A stretch of DNA of 64,000 nt from Chloroflexota bacterium (lineage in GTDB: Bacteria > Chloroflexota > Anaerolineae > Anaerolineales > Villigracilaceae): NCBI GenBank assembly GCA_013388685.1, contig JACAET010000025.1, positions 1 through 64,000 of the forward strand, given 5' to 3'. The number at the start of each line of letters is the position of its first letter. Positions within the stretch are counted from its first letter, which is position 1. The notes under the pieces are model-generated. The model had not been told where the DNA came from, did no database searches, and worked only from the letters and a program-made list of their open reading frames with translations. This document shows positions 38,971 through 47,920 of this stretch, piece by piece. The translations under genes were made by a program, and so were the position numbers.

Positions 38971-40332
38971 ATGAAAATCACCGCAGTCTTACTCGCGGCG
39001 GGACAGGGGACCCGCATGAAATCGGATTTGCCCAAGGTGCTGCATCCCCTGTGCGGCAAGCCGATGATCTGGCATGTGCTGGAGGCGCTGAAGGAGGCAG
39101 CCACCGAACCGCCTGTCGTCGTGGTGGGGCACGGCGCGGGAGCGGTGACGGAGTACCTCGGCGATTCCGCCCGCACCGTTCTGCAGAAGCCGCAACTCGG
39201 CACGGCGCACGCCGCCATGCAGGCAGAATCTCTCCTCAGGGGCAAAACCGATCTGGTCATTTTGACGTATGCCGACATGCCCCTCCTGCGCGGCGAAACC
39301 TTCCGGCGGCTTGTGGATGCCCAGCGCCTCAACCCCGGACCGTTGAGCCTGCTCACCGTCATCGCCGACGACCCGCGCGGCTTTGGGCGCATCGTCCGAA
39401 AACCCGACGGGACCGTGCAGGCAATCGTCGAGGAATATGTCGCCACGCCCGAACAGCAGAAAATCAAGGAGTTGAACGTCGGCGCGTACTGCTTCAACGC
39501 CGAATGGCTGTGGGAAGCGCTCAAGCGCATCGAGAAAAACCCGAAGAAAGGCGAATATTACCTGACGGATGTAGTCGAAATTGCAGTGCGGGATAACCTG
39601 CCCGTGCAGGCGGTTTTGCATGATGATTTCATCGAAACCATCGGCATCAACACTCGCGTTCATCTCAGCGAAGCCGAAGCCGCCATGCGGGCGCGCCTCA
39701 ACCGCGACCTCATGCTGAACGGCGTCAGTATGAGGGACCCTGCCTCCACCTACATTGACGCCGGCGTGAAGATCGGGCGTGATACGATCCTCATGCCCAA
39801 CACCTTCATTCATGGCAATACGGTCATCGGCGAACGGAACGTCATCGGACCGAACACCATCATCCGCGATACAACCATCGGCAACGGGTGCAAAATCCTT
39901 GCCTCCGTGCTGGAAGGTGCGGTGCTGGAAGACGAAGTGGATATAGGTCCCTTTGCCCGCCTGCGGAAGGGCGCACACCTGAAAAGCCATGTTCATATGG
40001 GCAACTTTGGCGAAGTCAAAGACTCTGTCCTGCACGAAGGCGTCAAAATGGGTCACTTCTCCTACATCGGCAACGCCGTCATCGGCGCCAACACCAACAT
40101 CGGCGCCGGCACAATCACCTGCAACTACGACGGCGAGAAAAAACATCCCACCACCATTGGCAGGGATGTGTTCATCGGCTCGGATACCATGCTGGTTGCC
40201 CCCCTCACCCTGGGCGACGGCGCACGCACCGGTGCGGGTGCCGTTGTCACGAAGGATGTGCCGGAAGATACGCTGGTCGTCGGTATGCCGGCGCGCGCGA
40301 TCCGAAAATTGGAGCGGAAGAAAAAAGGATGA
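38971..40332 (+). CDS. glmU: Bifunctional UDP-GlcNAc pyrophosphorylase / glucosamine-1-phosphate acetyltransferase
   Basis: This 453-aa cytoplasmic enzyme makes UDP-GlcNAc for peptidoglycan-type and glycan precursors. The N-terminal nucleotidyltransferase has LAAGQGTRMKSDLPKVLH (residues 8-25), and GTAHAAM and YADMPLL follow. The C-terminal left-handed beta-helix from about residue 250 has repeated hexapeptides and the acetyltransferase core NAVIGANTNIGAGTITCNYDG. ATG 38971 follows AGGAGA; the in-frame extension runs through the tRNA terminators and is rejected. Confidence 0.97.
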   Translation: MKITAVLLAAGQGTRMKSDLPKVLHPLCGKPMIWHVLEALKEAATEPPVVVVGHGAGAVTEYLGDSARTVLQKPQLGTAHAAMQAESLLRGKTDLVILTYADMPLLRGETFRRLVDAQRLNPGPLSLLTVIADDPRGFGRIVRKPDGTVQAIVEEYVATPEQQKIKELNVGAYCFNAEWLWEALKRIEKNPKKGEYYLTDVVEIAVRDNLPVQAVLHDDFIETIGINTRVHLSEAEAAMRARLNRDLMLNGVSMRDPASTYIDAGVKIGRDTILMPNTFIHGNTVIGERNVIGPNTIIRDTTIGNGCKILASVLEGAVLEDEVDIGPFARLRKGAHLKSHVHMGNFGEVKDSVLHEGVKMGHFSYIGNAVIGANTNIGAGTITCNYDGEKKHPTTIGRDVFIGSDTMLVAPLTLGDGARTGAGAVVTKDVPEDTLVVGMPARAIRKLERKKKG

Positions 40333-40360
40333 TCATGCTGTTGCAAAGGTGCGTCAGAGA

Positions 40361-40396
40361 GCGCACAATACGCGTTGCGGAAGAGACGTTCTCCCC
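40361..40396. repeat. Dispersed intergenic repeat, copy 2
   Basis: GCGCACAATACGCGTTGCGG followed by AAGAGACGTTCTCCCC matches the repeat at 18231-18266. Confidence 0.5.
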
Positions 40397-40432
40397 TGAC
40401 CCTTGCCCTCCCCGCACCGACAGGTGAAACCC

Positions 40433-40840
40433 ATGACCCTCACAAAACAGGAAAAACAAGCCCTCATTGAACTTGCTAACACTGCCCGCCGGCACGCCTA
40501 TGCTCCCTACTCCAACTACCCCGTCGGCTCCTCCCTTCGTACACGCTCGGGACGCATCTTCACCGGCGTCAACGTGGAAAATGCCGCCTACCCGCAGACC
40601 ATGTGCGCCGAACGGATTGCCATCTTCAAAGCCGTTTCCGAAGGCGAGACCGATTTCGAAGTCATCACGCTTGTCACCGACAACGGCGGCTCGCCCTGCG
40701 GCGGATGCCGTCAGGTCATGGCAGAGTTTGGACTGGATACCCTCGTCATCTTAGCCGATGGACAGGGCAACATCCTCCAGGAAACCACCGTGCGCGACCT
40801 GCTGCCGGGCGCATTCACACCGGAGAAACTAAAACCATAG
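40433..40840 (+). CDS. cdd: Cytidine deaminase
   Basis: This 135-aa enzyme deaminates cytidine/deoxycytidine to uridine. It has YSNYPVGSSL, the substrate loop GVNVENAAYP, the catalytic zinc motif CAE (TMCAER), and PCGGC. The length fits the small homotetrameric class. The ATG at 40433 is preferred over a TTG frame extension. recO starts 10 nt after its stop. Confidence 0.95.
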   Translation: MTLTKQEKQALIELANTARRHAYAPYSNYPVGSSLRTRSGRIFTGVNVENAAYPQTMCAERIAIFKAVSEGETDFEVITLVTDNGGSPCGGCRQVMAEFGLDTLVILADGQGNILQETTVRDLLPGAFTPEKLKP

Positions 40841-40850
40841 GGCGGCTGCC

Positions 40851-41615
40851 ATGCCCGAACCCAAGTTCCATTCCTTCCGTGTAGATGCCGTTGTGCTGCG
40901 TCACAGTGACTACGGCGAAGCCGACCGGCTGCTCACCCTCTTCACGCGCCAGCTCGGCAAAACACGCGCCATCGCCAAAGGCGCGCGCAAGATCGCCTCA
41001 CGCAAAGCGGGTCACATCGAGCCGTTCACCCACGTCAAACTGCAACTTGCCCACGGACGCGACCTGTTCATCGTCACCCAAGCCGACACAGTGGACGCCT
41101 ACCTGCCTTTGCGCGACGACCTGACCCTTACCGCGCATGCCGCCTACGTTCTCGAACTGCTCGACCGCTTCTCCTACGAAGACCAGATCGAAAACCCCAA
41201 CCTCTTCCGCCTGCTCACCGACACCCTCTCCCGCCTCGCCTCAGGCAACGACCCCTGGCTGGTCATCCGCTACTACGAGATGCGCCTGCTCGACCAGGCT
41301 GGCTTCCGCCCGCAACTCTTCGAATGCGCCAACTGTGGGCGCGCCATCCAGCCTGAAGATCAGTTCTTCTCATTCAGCGGGGGCGGCGTCATCTGTCCGC
41401 GCTGCGGGCAGGGGTTGAAACATCTGCACCCCATCTCGGTGGAAGCGCTCAAATACCTGCGGCACTTTCAGCGTTCGAGTTATGCCGAAGCCGCTCGCGC
41501 GCGTCCCAGCCTCGAGGTCCAGAAAGAGGCGGAAAGTCTCATGCAGGGTTACTTCACCTACCTGCTCGAGCGCGAGTTGAACACGCCGGGTTTCCTGCGA
41601 AAGATCAGCGAGTAG
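40851..41615 (+). CDS. recO: DNA repair protein RecO
   Basis: This 254-aa recombination mediator of the RecFOR pathway has the N-terminal OB fold (VDAVVLRHSDYGEADRLLTLFT, then KTRAIAKGARK), a helical middle and the zinc-binding motif CANCG...CPRCG at residues about 160-185. It ends by overlapping the convergent flavoprotein gene by 11 nt. Confidence 0.95.
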   Translation: MPEPKFHSFRVDAVVLRHSDYGEADRLLTLFTRQLGKTRAIAKGARKIASRKAGHIEPFTHVKLQLAHGRDLFIVTQADTVDAYLPLRDDLTLTAHAAYVLELLDRFSYEDQIENPNLFRLLTDTLSRLASGNDPWLVIRYYEMRLLDQAGFRPQLFECANCGRAIQPEDQFFSFSGGGVICPRCGQGLKHLHPISVEALKYLRHFQRSSYAEAARARPSLEVQKEAESLMQGYFTYLLERELNTPGFLRKISE

Positions 41616-42774
41616 GCATCCGTTTCCCCCAATTCAAAACGAACATCCAGGCGATGAGCAGAACAAACGGTTTCACCATCCGCCATAACAGGATTTGGAA
41701 CCAGCGCCACTTGAGCGAATAGATGACGTTGGCGATGAGCCAGCGTGCGAGGAGCGTTTGACCGAGGGCGCTTCGCACCACCCGACGCTTGAAACTGCGA
41801 AACGAAAATTCGCCACGCTGAAACGCCTCGCTGATTTCGCGCGCCGCGAGGGCGCCGTATCCGAGCGCAATGCTGATGCCCTCGCCGAAGATCGGGTCTG
41901 CGCCGGCGGCATCGCCCACGAGCAAAACCCTCGGCGCAGACAGGCGATGCGCCGGGCTGAACCAGCGGATGGGATGCCCCTTGATTTCGTAGTCGTTCAG
42001 GTTGAAGCCCAGGCGCATCATCTCTTTTGCAAGCGGCGCTTTGAGCGGCGGGCGTTTGCCATTTGCCAGCAGGTTGGTATCGTAGATGCCCCAACAGCGC
42101 ATTGGCTTGCCTTTGACCTGTGTGGGGAAGTCCCAAATGTAGCCGGCAATGTTCTCTGGCACGGGGGAGAATTCGAAGTATGCGCCCCCATTCCGTGATG
42201 GCGGGATGGGGGAGTGGTGGGTGGGGGTCAAGACCTCCAGCACCCTTGCGGTGTGGAGCGGGTCGCTTGGGAAGATACAACGGCGGGTCACGCCGTTCGA
42301 GCCGTCTGCGCCGACGACGACTTGCGCATGCAAGGTTCCCTGGTCGGTTTCCACGATCACGCCATCTGCCTGCGCAAGGACGTTTTTCACCGTCACCCCC
42401 TGGCGAATTTCTATGCCTCGGCTTTGTGCCTGTTTTGCCAGCCAGTGATCGAATTCATCGCGGCGGATGACGCGCAGGGCGTGCCGTTTGGGGTTGCGGA
42501 TTCTCAGCCCGCTGGATTCGAAGTCGAAGCGGAGTTCGTCGGCGAGGACGTGCGGGACTTCGTTCACGTCCAGCCCGAGACGTTCGAGCAGGATTTCGGC
42601 GTCGAGGGTGAGTCCACCGGCGCAGAGTTTCAGGCGCGGATAATATTCCTTTTCGAGGAGCAGGATGCGGGAAGTGAGATGCGGAGCGATCCGCTGGACA
42701 TGCAGGGCGGTGGAGAGTCCGCTGGGGCCTCCGCCGATGATGAGGACATCGTGCTTGCGCGTGTCACGGTGCAT
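41605..42774 (-). CDS. Geranylgeranyl-reductase-family FAD-dependent oxidoreductase
   Basis: This 389-aa flavoprotein has the N-terminal dinucleotide motif VLIIGGGPSGLSTALHV, GADGSNGVTRR in the middle, and VGDAAGADPIFGEGISIALGYG toward the C-terminus, the standard layout of the family that reduces isoprenoid chains or hydroxylates small molecules. It ends with a hydrophobic stretch (FQILLWRMVKPFVLLIAWMFVL) that may anchor it to the membrane. It begins 6 nt after the metallophosphoesterase gene on the same strand. Confidence 0.87.
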   Translation of the reverse strand: MHRDTRKHDVLIIGGGPSGLSTALHVQRIAPHLTSRILLLEKEYYPRLKLCAGGLTLDAEILLERLGLDVNEVPHVLADELRFDFESSGLRIRNPKRHALRVIRRDEFDHWLAKQAQSRGIEIRQGVTVKNVLAQADGVIVETDQGTLHAQVVVGADGSNGVTRRCIFPSDPLHTARVLEVLTPTHHSPIPPSRNGGAYFEFSPVPENIAGYIWDFPTQVKGKPMRCWGIYDTNLLANGKRPPLKAPLAKEMMRLGFNLNDYEIKGHPIRWFSPAHRLSAPRVLLVGDAAGADPIFGEGISIALGYGALAAREISEAFQRGEFSFRSFKRRVVRSALGQTLLARWLIANVIYSLKWRWFQILLWRMVKPFVLLIAWMFVLNWGKRMPTR

Positions 42775-42780
42775 GCGGGG

Positions 42781-44235
42781 TTATGCGTAGGCGCCTGTCC
42801 AGGTTTCGAAGTGACGCTCATCGTGTTCGTCGTCCCGGTAGAAGGTGGTGTAACTGAGGGCTTTGTAGGGGACGAATTTCTTTTCAGTTGGGTCTTTGCG
42901 GGCGAGGTCGAAATAGGTGTGCCAGGTGCCGGCATTGAAGTAGATTTGATTGCCGCCGCGCTCGTCGTAATCGAGGGGGACGGTTTCCTGGTGGTGGGTA
43001 TGACCGTAGAGGATGTAGCGTGCCGTGTCATCCTGAAAGGCGGGTTCGTTCAGGGCGAATTGGGTAAAGGAACCCTCGCCGCCGAACAGCCTTCTGTTTT
43101 GCAGTTTGTAGATCAGTTTGTCGAGGGTGTCGAGGGAGATGAGTTTGGAGATTTTGATCGCCGCCTGCATCTTATCCACGATGTCGAGTTTGAAGGGGAT
43201 GTCCTTGCTGCGGACGAATTTCAGGTTGATGAATTTGTCGGAAAGGTCATCCCAGACTTTTTTGAGTTCGCGTTCGTTCACGCCCGTGATCCTGTGTTCC
43301 TGGGCGAGCCTGGTGATCTGCCCCGAAATCCACAGCGGGGTTGCCAGCGCCGGGCGGACGTTGGTGATGTTGCGCAGGTTGTCCACGATTTCGGGGTTCA
43401 GCTCGGGTCTGCGTTTGAGTTCCTCCGGGTAGCGGTTGCAGACTTCCATGGTGAAGGCGTCGCCGAGGGTGGCGTGGTCGCGCCCGAGCAGGGGGTTGAA
43501 GTTGAAAGAGTCGAAACAATCGCCGTGGCGGCAAAAAACTTTGTATTCGTTGAAGAGCCGCTCGATTTGGGGGGCTTCGTCCTGTTTCCACTCGCGGCTG
43601 GGGTCAATTTTCCGCAGGTCGTAGGGGAAGGGACCGGGCGGGTTGCTCAAGCCCATCGCTTCGATAAGTTCCCGGCGGATGGGGTCGAAGGTGTCGCCGG
43701 GGAGGTGATAGTACCAGTCGTGATTGCCGACCATGTAATGAAAGCGCACCTTGAGGGGGATCTTGGTCTGGCTGGCGGCGTTGCGCTCTCCGTTTTCGGT
43801 GGCAGGGTCGAATTCTATGAATTCGCCGTTTGCCAGTTTGCGCATGACATCGAGGGATTCGCGGTTGTGTTCAAGGATGGCTCGCGTCACTTCGAGCAGT
43901 TTGGGCGCAAACAGCGGGTGCGAAGGGTCGCTCCACGGGCGGATGTAGCCGGGTTCGCCTTCCTCGGTGATGCGGATGTGTTTTTGCCCGTTCACCTCGA
44001 TGTATTGCTCCTGCCCTTGGGGCGGGAACAGCCATTTCGTCGAATGAAGCGGGTCAATGATGTCGCCCATCAGAATGACATCCAGCTCTTCGATGGGGCG
44101 GTATTTGCCCCGCCGCAGGGAGGCAAAGTGGGCATCCTGGCGCAGGCGTTTGGCGAACAGATAAAAGGCGCTGGCAGGGATGGACGCGGCAGTTGTGCCG
44201 TCGCCCAGATGCAGGTCGCTGATGATGACAAGCAT
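42781..44235 (-). CDS. Calcineurin-like metallophosphoesterase
   Basis: This 484-aa protein has all the metal-ligand motifs in order: SDLHLGDG near residue 7, LMGDIIDPL, VGNHDWYYHLPGD around residue 175, and YGHTHHQETVPLD near residue 420. It is longer than typical family members because of a helical insertion between the NHD and GHTH motifs. Substrate is unknown. RBS AAAGGAGAGAG precedes the ATG; TATAAT upstream is a likely -10. It forms a two-gene unit with the flavoprotein. Confidence 0.88.
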   Translation of the reverse strand: MLVIISDLHLGDGTTAASIPASAFYLFAKRLRQDAHFASLRRGKYRPIEELDVILMGDIIDPLHSTKWLFPPQGQEQYIEVNGQKHIRITEEGEPGYIRPWSDPSHPLFAPKLLEVTRAILEHNRESLDVMRKLANGEFIEFDPATENGERNAASQTKIPLKVRFHYMVGNHDWYYHLPGDTFDPIRRELIEAMGLSNPPGPFPYDLRKIDPSREWKQDEAPQIERLFNEYKVFCRHGDCFDSFNFNPLLGRDHATLGDAFTMEVCNRYPEELKRRPELNPEIVDNLRNITNVRPALATPLWISGQITRLAQEHRITGVNERELKKVWDDLSDKFINLKFVRSKDIPFKLDIVDKMQAAIKISKLISLDTLDKLIYKLQNRRLFGGEGSFTQFALNEPAFQDDTARYILYGHTHHQETVPLDYDERGGNQIYFNAGTWHTYFDLARKDPTEKKFVPYKALSYTTFYRDDEHDERHFETWTGAYA

Positions 44236-44273
44236 ATCTCTCTCCTTTGATTGGGGCGGATGCTGTCGCGCTT

Positions 44274-44279
44274 ATTATA
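44274..44279 (-). promoter_or_regulatory. -10 box of the metallophosphoesterase unit
   Basis: TATAAT on the minus strand, 38 nt before the ATG. No clear -35. Confidence 0.5.
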
Positions 44280-44335
44280 GTCCGAACCTCATGCGCTTCG
44301 GGTTCCTGACCGAAGGTTGGTTCTGCCATTAAATC

Positions 44336-44367
44336 TTTTCCCCTTCCCGCGCCGGGGAAGGGGAAAA
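44336..44367. repeat. Long C-rich palindrome between MFS and metallophosphoesterase genes
   Basis: TTTTCCCCTTCCC pairs with GGGAAGGGGAAAA around a short G/C loop. It is similar in design to the CCCTCTCC/GGAGAGGG repeats. No T-run follows on either strand. Confidence 0.6.
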
Positions 44368-44396
44368 AAGGAGGGGGATACCGCTCCGGTAATGGC

Positions 44397-45674
44397 TCAG
44401 TCTGTGGCGGCGTGTACGGGGACGGGCTTGGGCTGTCCGCGCCAGAAGAAAACCCAATACATTACTACTGAAATCGTGTAGAGGATGATTGTCCCAATGA
44501 AGGGCGGACCAAACCCGTAGCGAACCTGAAGCCAGCCGCTGATGGTGGGGCTGAACGCCCAGCCAAAATTCCATGCCATGCTGGTCAGGCTGGCAACGGT
44601 CGCCCGCGCAGATGAGTCCACGTGCTCCATGATGAAGGTTTGATACACGGGTGAACTCATGTTCATCAGCGCCAGGCGGATGTAGTAGGTTGCCGCGCCG
44701 ACCCAGAAGAGCGGCGAAAAGCCCAGCAGGATGAGGAAGGGAATCGAGAGCGCCTGTGAGATGACCACCAGTTGTATCTTGCCGGTGCGTTCGGCAAGCG
44801 GAGGCGCAATCAACAGACCGACGCCCATTGCCAGCGAACCCCAGGCGAACAGCGTCCCGATGACCGGATCTGGCTGGTGATGTACCACGCGGAAAAAGAC
44901 GTTCATGAACGGCATGATCAGCCCCGCCCCGAGGGAAGTCAACAACATGGGTAGGATGAGTTTCGTCAACAGGATGGGTTGTTGGGCGGCATACTGAAAG
45001 GGGGCGAAAACCGCACGTTGACTGCGACCCAGTTTCGGGGTCCGCAAAAAGAGAAGCGGCAAGACCGCCAGCCCCGCGCCGATGCCGATGGTCAGCACCG
45101 CATTCCCGTATGCCAGGCTGCTGGTAGGCGATGCGCCCTGCGCCTGTCCCATCCAGGTGGGCAGGTAACCGCCGATCCAGTTGCCGACGGATGCCATCGT
45201 CATCTGCAAACCCTGACCGAAACTGAAGAGATAGGTGCGCTCCTTTTCGCCGCTGTTTTCCATCAAAAAGGGCGACATGGTCACGCCCGCCAGACTTTGG
45301 GCGATGCCGGAGAGAATGTTCATCGAGTAGAAGGCTGTTTCGGTTTGCCAGAGCGCCATCACCAAAATGGACAGGCTCAAAAGCGCACCGGAGAGAACCA
45401 GCGCCCCTTTGCGCCCGAGCAGGTCTGCCAGGTAACCCATGGGCAGGGCGGCGAGCAGAGCCACAAAACTGCTGGCGGTGATGAGACTGCCCAGCAAAGC
45501 CTCGTCGAAGCCGAGACTCAACACGTAAAAATTGAAAATCAGGCGAAAACCGCCCATCACTGCGCCGGTCAGGATGACGTTGAGCAGATACAGCCGCGCG
45601 TTGGGCGTGAAGGCGCGAACGTGGGAGGCGTAGTCGCCAATCAGGCGAAACGGACGAAAGAAGAAGGCGTTCAT
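44397..45674 (-). CDS. MFS transporter, ArsR-operon associated
   Basis: This 425-aa protein has twelve likely membrane segments and the MFS loop 2-3 signature LPMGYLADLLGRKGALVLSG, with a related half at LAERTGKIQLV. It is probably an exporter, because it lies in an operon with a HTH repressor whose operator overlaps the promoter; the substrate is unknown. Its ATG overlaps the stop of the repressor gene. Confidence 0.88.
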   Translation of the reverse strand: MNAFFFRPFRLIGDYASHVRAFTPNARLYLLNVILTGAVMGGFRLIFNFYVLSLGFDEALLGSLITASSFVALLAALPMGYLADLLGRKGALVLSGALLSLSILVMALWQTETAFYSMNILSGIAQSLAGVTMSPFLMENSGEKERTYLFSFGQGLQMTMASVGNWIGGYLPTWMGQAQGASPTSSLAYGNAVLTIGIGAGLAVLPLLFLRTPKLGRSQRAVFAPFQYAAQQPILLTKLILPMLLTSLGAGLIMPFMNVFFRVVHHQPDPVIGTLFAWGSLAMGVGLLIAPPLAERTGKIQLVVISQALSIPFLILLGFSPLFWVGAATYYIRLALMNMSSPVYQTFIMEHVDSSARATVASLTSMAWNFGWAFSPTISGWLQVRYGFGPPFIGTIILYTISVVMYWVFFWRGQPKPVPVHAATD

Positions 45675-46786
45675 TCGTTTGTTGAGGTGTTTTCCAAAAA
45701 GGATTGCAGGCTTCCAAAGAGGGCATCGAGCGCCTGTTTGCGGACGGTGTAGCGGTTTTCCTCGTGCAAAAGAGAAAGTTCCACCAGGCTGGCGAGGCGT
45801 AATTCCTTCAGGTGGTGGGTCACTGTGGGCGGACGAAGTTGCAGACGGCGGGCAATTTCGGAAGGGGTAAGGCTTTCGCTGCTCAGGTACCGCAGAATCT
45901 TCAACCGCGTCGGATCGGCGAGCGCCTTGAGCGAACGGACGAGCGCATCAGGCACCACCTCACCGGGGATGACAGACATATCCGCCGGGCGTGCGCCAAA
46001 CGCCAGCAATATGGTCTCATTGTCGAACTTTTCAAAAAAGACCAGCGGCGTGATCCAAAAGGCGGGCGCAATGATGAAGCGCGAGGCGTTAAACTCATCC
46101 CCCCGTTGCAAACCCTGCGTAATTTCGGTGAAAAATTCCTCGAAGTTCACAACGGTAGAAAGCGCGCGGGCGTGTTCCAGTGCAGACTGCAAGACAGGTG
46201 CGACCCGCTTTTCCTCCTCCTCGAAAAATGCCTGATAGTAGGACTGGAACGCCTGCAGATACGCCTCACCCAATTCCGCCGGGCGGCTCCACCAATCCAA
46301 CGCGTACTCAACAGCCTCGCGCTTGACCACTTTATTCTTTTTGCTGAGCATCTTCTGGAAGAAATCCGCATCTTCCCTCGACCATGAACCTGATTCGGCA
46401 ATCCGGCGCAGGCTTTCCTTGAACCTTTTATGGCTTTCCGACTCCGGCGAGCCATCGCTTTCATAGGGTTCGTTGACGCCGTACAACAGCATCATCCGCT
46501 CGGCAGGCTGAACCTGCTTGAGCGCCCACAGTGCGCTGATGGCATCCTTGGGCGCCGGCAGAGAGTGAATCCACTTGAGCGGCACACCCAGGATGGAGTA
46601 CAAATCTTCCAGCAGTTTACGCTCCGCCTGCGGGATGCGGGCGCGGACGCCCGCCGCATACGCCGGACGGATGCCGAAATATTCCGGCTCGATCAGCACG
46701 TGCAGACTGATGAACAACTCATAGGCTGTGCCGTAGTCCCATTCGATGGCGGGGGAGAAGGGTTGCTTGTCAGTCGAGGTATCCAT
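45671..46786 (-). CDS. ArsR-family transcriptional regulator with large N-terminal sensor region
   Basis: This 371-aa protein has a C-terminal winged helix (SLKALADPTRLKILRYLSSESLTPSEIARRLQLRPPTVTHHLKELRLASLVELSL) typical of ArsR. The preceding 270 residues are helical and match the DUF5937-like layout, presumably for ligand binding. It is transcribed from the operator-promoter at 47067-47115 and is the likely autorepressor. The stop overlaps the MFS start. No classic metal-binding CxC motif is present. Confidence 0.87.
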   Translation of the reverse strand: MDTSTDKQPFSPAIEWDYGTAYELFISLHVLIEPEYFGIRPAYAAGVRARIPQAERKLLEDLYSILGVPLKWIHSLPAPKDAISALWALKQVQPAERMMLLYGVNEPYESDGSPESESHKRFKESLRRIAESGSWSREDADFFQKMLSKKNKVVKREAVEYALDWWSRPAELGEAYLQAFQSYYQAFFEEEEKRVAPVLQSALEHARALSTVVNFEEFFTEITQGLQRGDEFNASRFIIAPAFWITPLVFFEKFDNETILLAFGARPADMSVIPGEVVPDALVRSLKALADPTRLKILRYLSSESLTPSEIARRLQLRPPTVTHHLKELRLASLVELSLLHEENRYTVRKQALDALFGSLQSFLENTSTNE

Positions 46787-46808
46787 GAATTACCTATCGT
46801 TTCTGGGC

Positions 46809-47018
46809 TTACTCGGAAAGAAGTTTTCTTCCAATGGAAATGAGCGTCTCGCCCGTGTTTTCGTCAATGGTTTCGTTGAAAGGAGGGACGTGCTTGAACA
46901 GAATCCCAAACGCTACCAGCACTTGCCCGGTCTGGCGGGTGAAGGACGTTTGCCTGGTTTGCCCGTTGTATTCGGTAAATGTCTGGGTCATTTCTTCTAT
47001 CACCTGATTTGTAGTCAT
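46809..47018 (-). CDS. Small protein of unknown function, first gene of ArsR/MFS operon
   Basis: This 69-aa soluble protein is not recognised. It is Thr/Gln/Glu-rich in the first half (VIEEMTQTFTEYNGQTRQTSF) and has a hydrophobic centre (TGQVLVAFGILFKHVPPF). A strong site GAGGAGAGAG lies before the ATG. It lies 22 nt before the regulator gene and directly behind the promoter, which supports a real gene rather than a chance ORF. Confidence 0.7.
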   Translation of the reverse strand: MTTNQVIEEMTQTFTEYNGQTRQTSFTRQTGQVLVAFGILFKHVPPFNETIDENTGETLISIGRKLLSE

Positions 47019-47066
47019 GGCTGCTCTCTCCTCGAATAAGACTGACCATTAGGCAAATGACTGTTT

Positions 47067-47115
47067 TAGATAAGTATCTAATTAGATAATAATCTAAATC
47101 TAAATCATTGTCAAG
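47067..47115 (-). promoter_or_regulatory. ArsR-operon promoter overlapped by two tandem palindromic operators
   Basis: On the minus strand TTGACA (47110-47115), a 17-nt spacer and TATTAT (47087-47092). Two adjoining 16-bp palindromes, TTAGATAAGTATCTAA (47067-47082) and TTAGATAATAATCTAA (47083-47098), cover the -10 and the start site. Bound repressor would block polymerase. Confidence 0.85.
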
Positions 47116-47214
47116 GTGTTTTTTTCAATTTATGTAAATCGGTGACACGATGCCCGAAAAGGTAAATCCGCGGCAAGAATTTTGTAGCTTGATGTTATTG
47201 AGATATTAAACAGA

Positions 47215-47237
47215 AAGACCGCGCCGAACGCGGTCTT
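47215..47237 (-). terminator. Terminator of hsp20
   Basis: AAGACCGCG/CGCGGTCTT, 9 bp with a 5-nt loop, followed on the minus strand by TCTGTTTAA. Confidence 0.7.
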
Positions 47238-47259
47238 CAATATGGCAGGAAGGCGCCCG

Positions 47260-47652
47260 CTATTTGACTTTGATCTTGATTTTCTTCGGCTTGGCAGATT
47301 CGGCTTTGGGCAGGATCAATGTCAGGATACCGTCTGCAATCTTTGCCTCGACGCGTTCCGCGTCCAGGGCGGCGGGCAGGCGCAGGGTGCGGTAAAACGA
47401 GCCGCGGGGCAGTTCCTGTATCAGGTATTGCTTTTCGTCCTGCCGGTAAGCGCCTTCGATGCGGACAACGTCATCCAACACCTGGATGTTCAAATCCTCG
47501 GCATTAAGTCCCGGCACGAGCGCGGAAAGCACATACGCTTCCTCCTCTTCGCGAATATTGACGCCAAGCGCTCGTCGGTCGTCGTCAACCTGGCGGCGGA
47601 TCATGCGGCGGTAGATGCGGTCATAAGGGTAAGTTTGCAAATAGAAGGTCAT
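47260..47652 (-). CDS. Small heat-shock protein Hsp20 (alpha-crystallin domain)
   Basis: This 130-aa chaperone has an alpha-crystallin domain: VNIREEEEAYVLSALVPGLNAEDLNIQVLDDVVRIEG, SFYRTLRLPAALDAERVEAKIADGILTLILPKA, with the conserved A-x-x-x-n-G-V/I-L near the end. The Lys-rich tail KPKKIKIKVK replaces a usual IxI motif with I-K-I. The ATG at 47652 follows GGAGACAAG. A longer in-frame extension to 47799 is rejected. No CIRCE element is seen. Confidence 0.95.
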   Translation of the reverse strand: MTFYLQTYPYDRIYRRMIRRQVDDDRRALGVNIREEEEAYVLSALVPGLNAEDLNIQVLDDVVRIEGAYRQDEKQYLIQELPRGSFYRTLRLPAALDAERVEAKIADGILTLILPKAESAKPKKIKIKVK

Positions 47653-47920
47653 ATCTTGTCTCCTGGGAGTTGATCGTTGAATTGCCCCCAGTGTAGTCAG
47701 GGAATGTAAGAAAAGGGATAGTCCCATATAGTAGGAACATAAGAGAACCTTACCGTCTGCCCATTCGAAAACGCTTTTATCGCGCAAGATACCTATCAAA
47801 GCCGTTCAGTTCCAGGAATTGAGGATATCCCCGGGAAGGCGCCCGGAACATTTACCCCCGCATAGTCGTCATGAAAGTAATGCCGGAAGATTGTGTAAAT
47901 TTCAAACCCAAGGAGACTGT

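Noticed and set aside
42214..44250. 678-aa plus-strand ORF opposite the flavoprotein and phosphoesterase
   Set aside because: Spans two real genes on the other strand with clear motifs; no domain of its own.
44336..44367. C-rich palindrome as a terminator of the MFS gene
   Set aside because: No T-run follows on either strand; kept only as a repeat.
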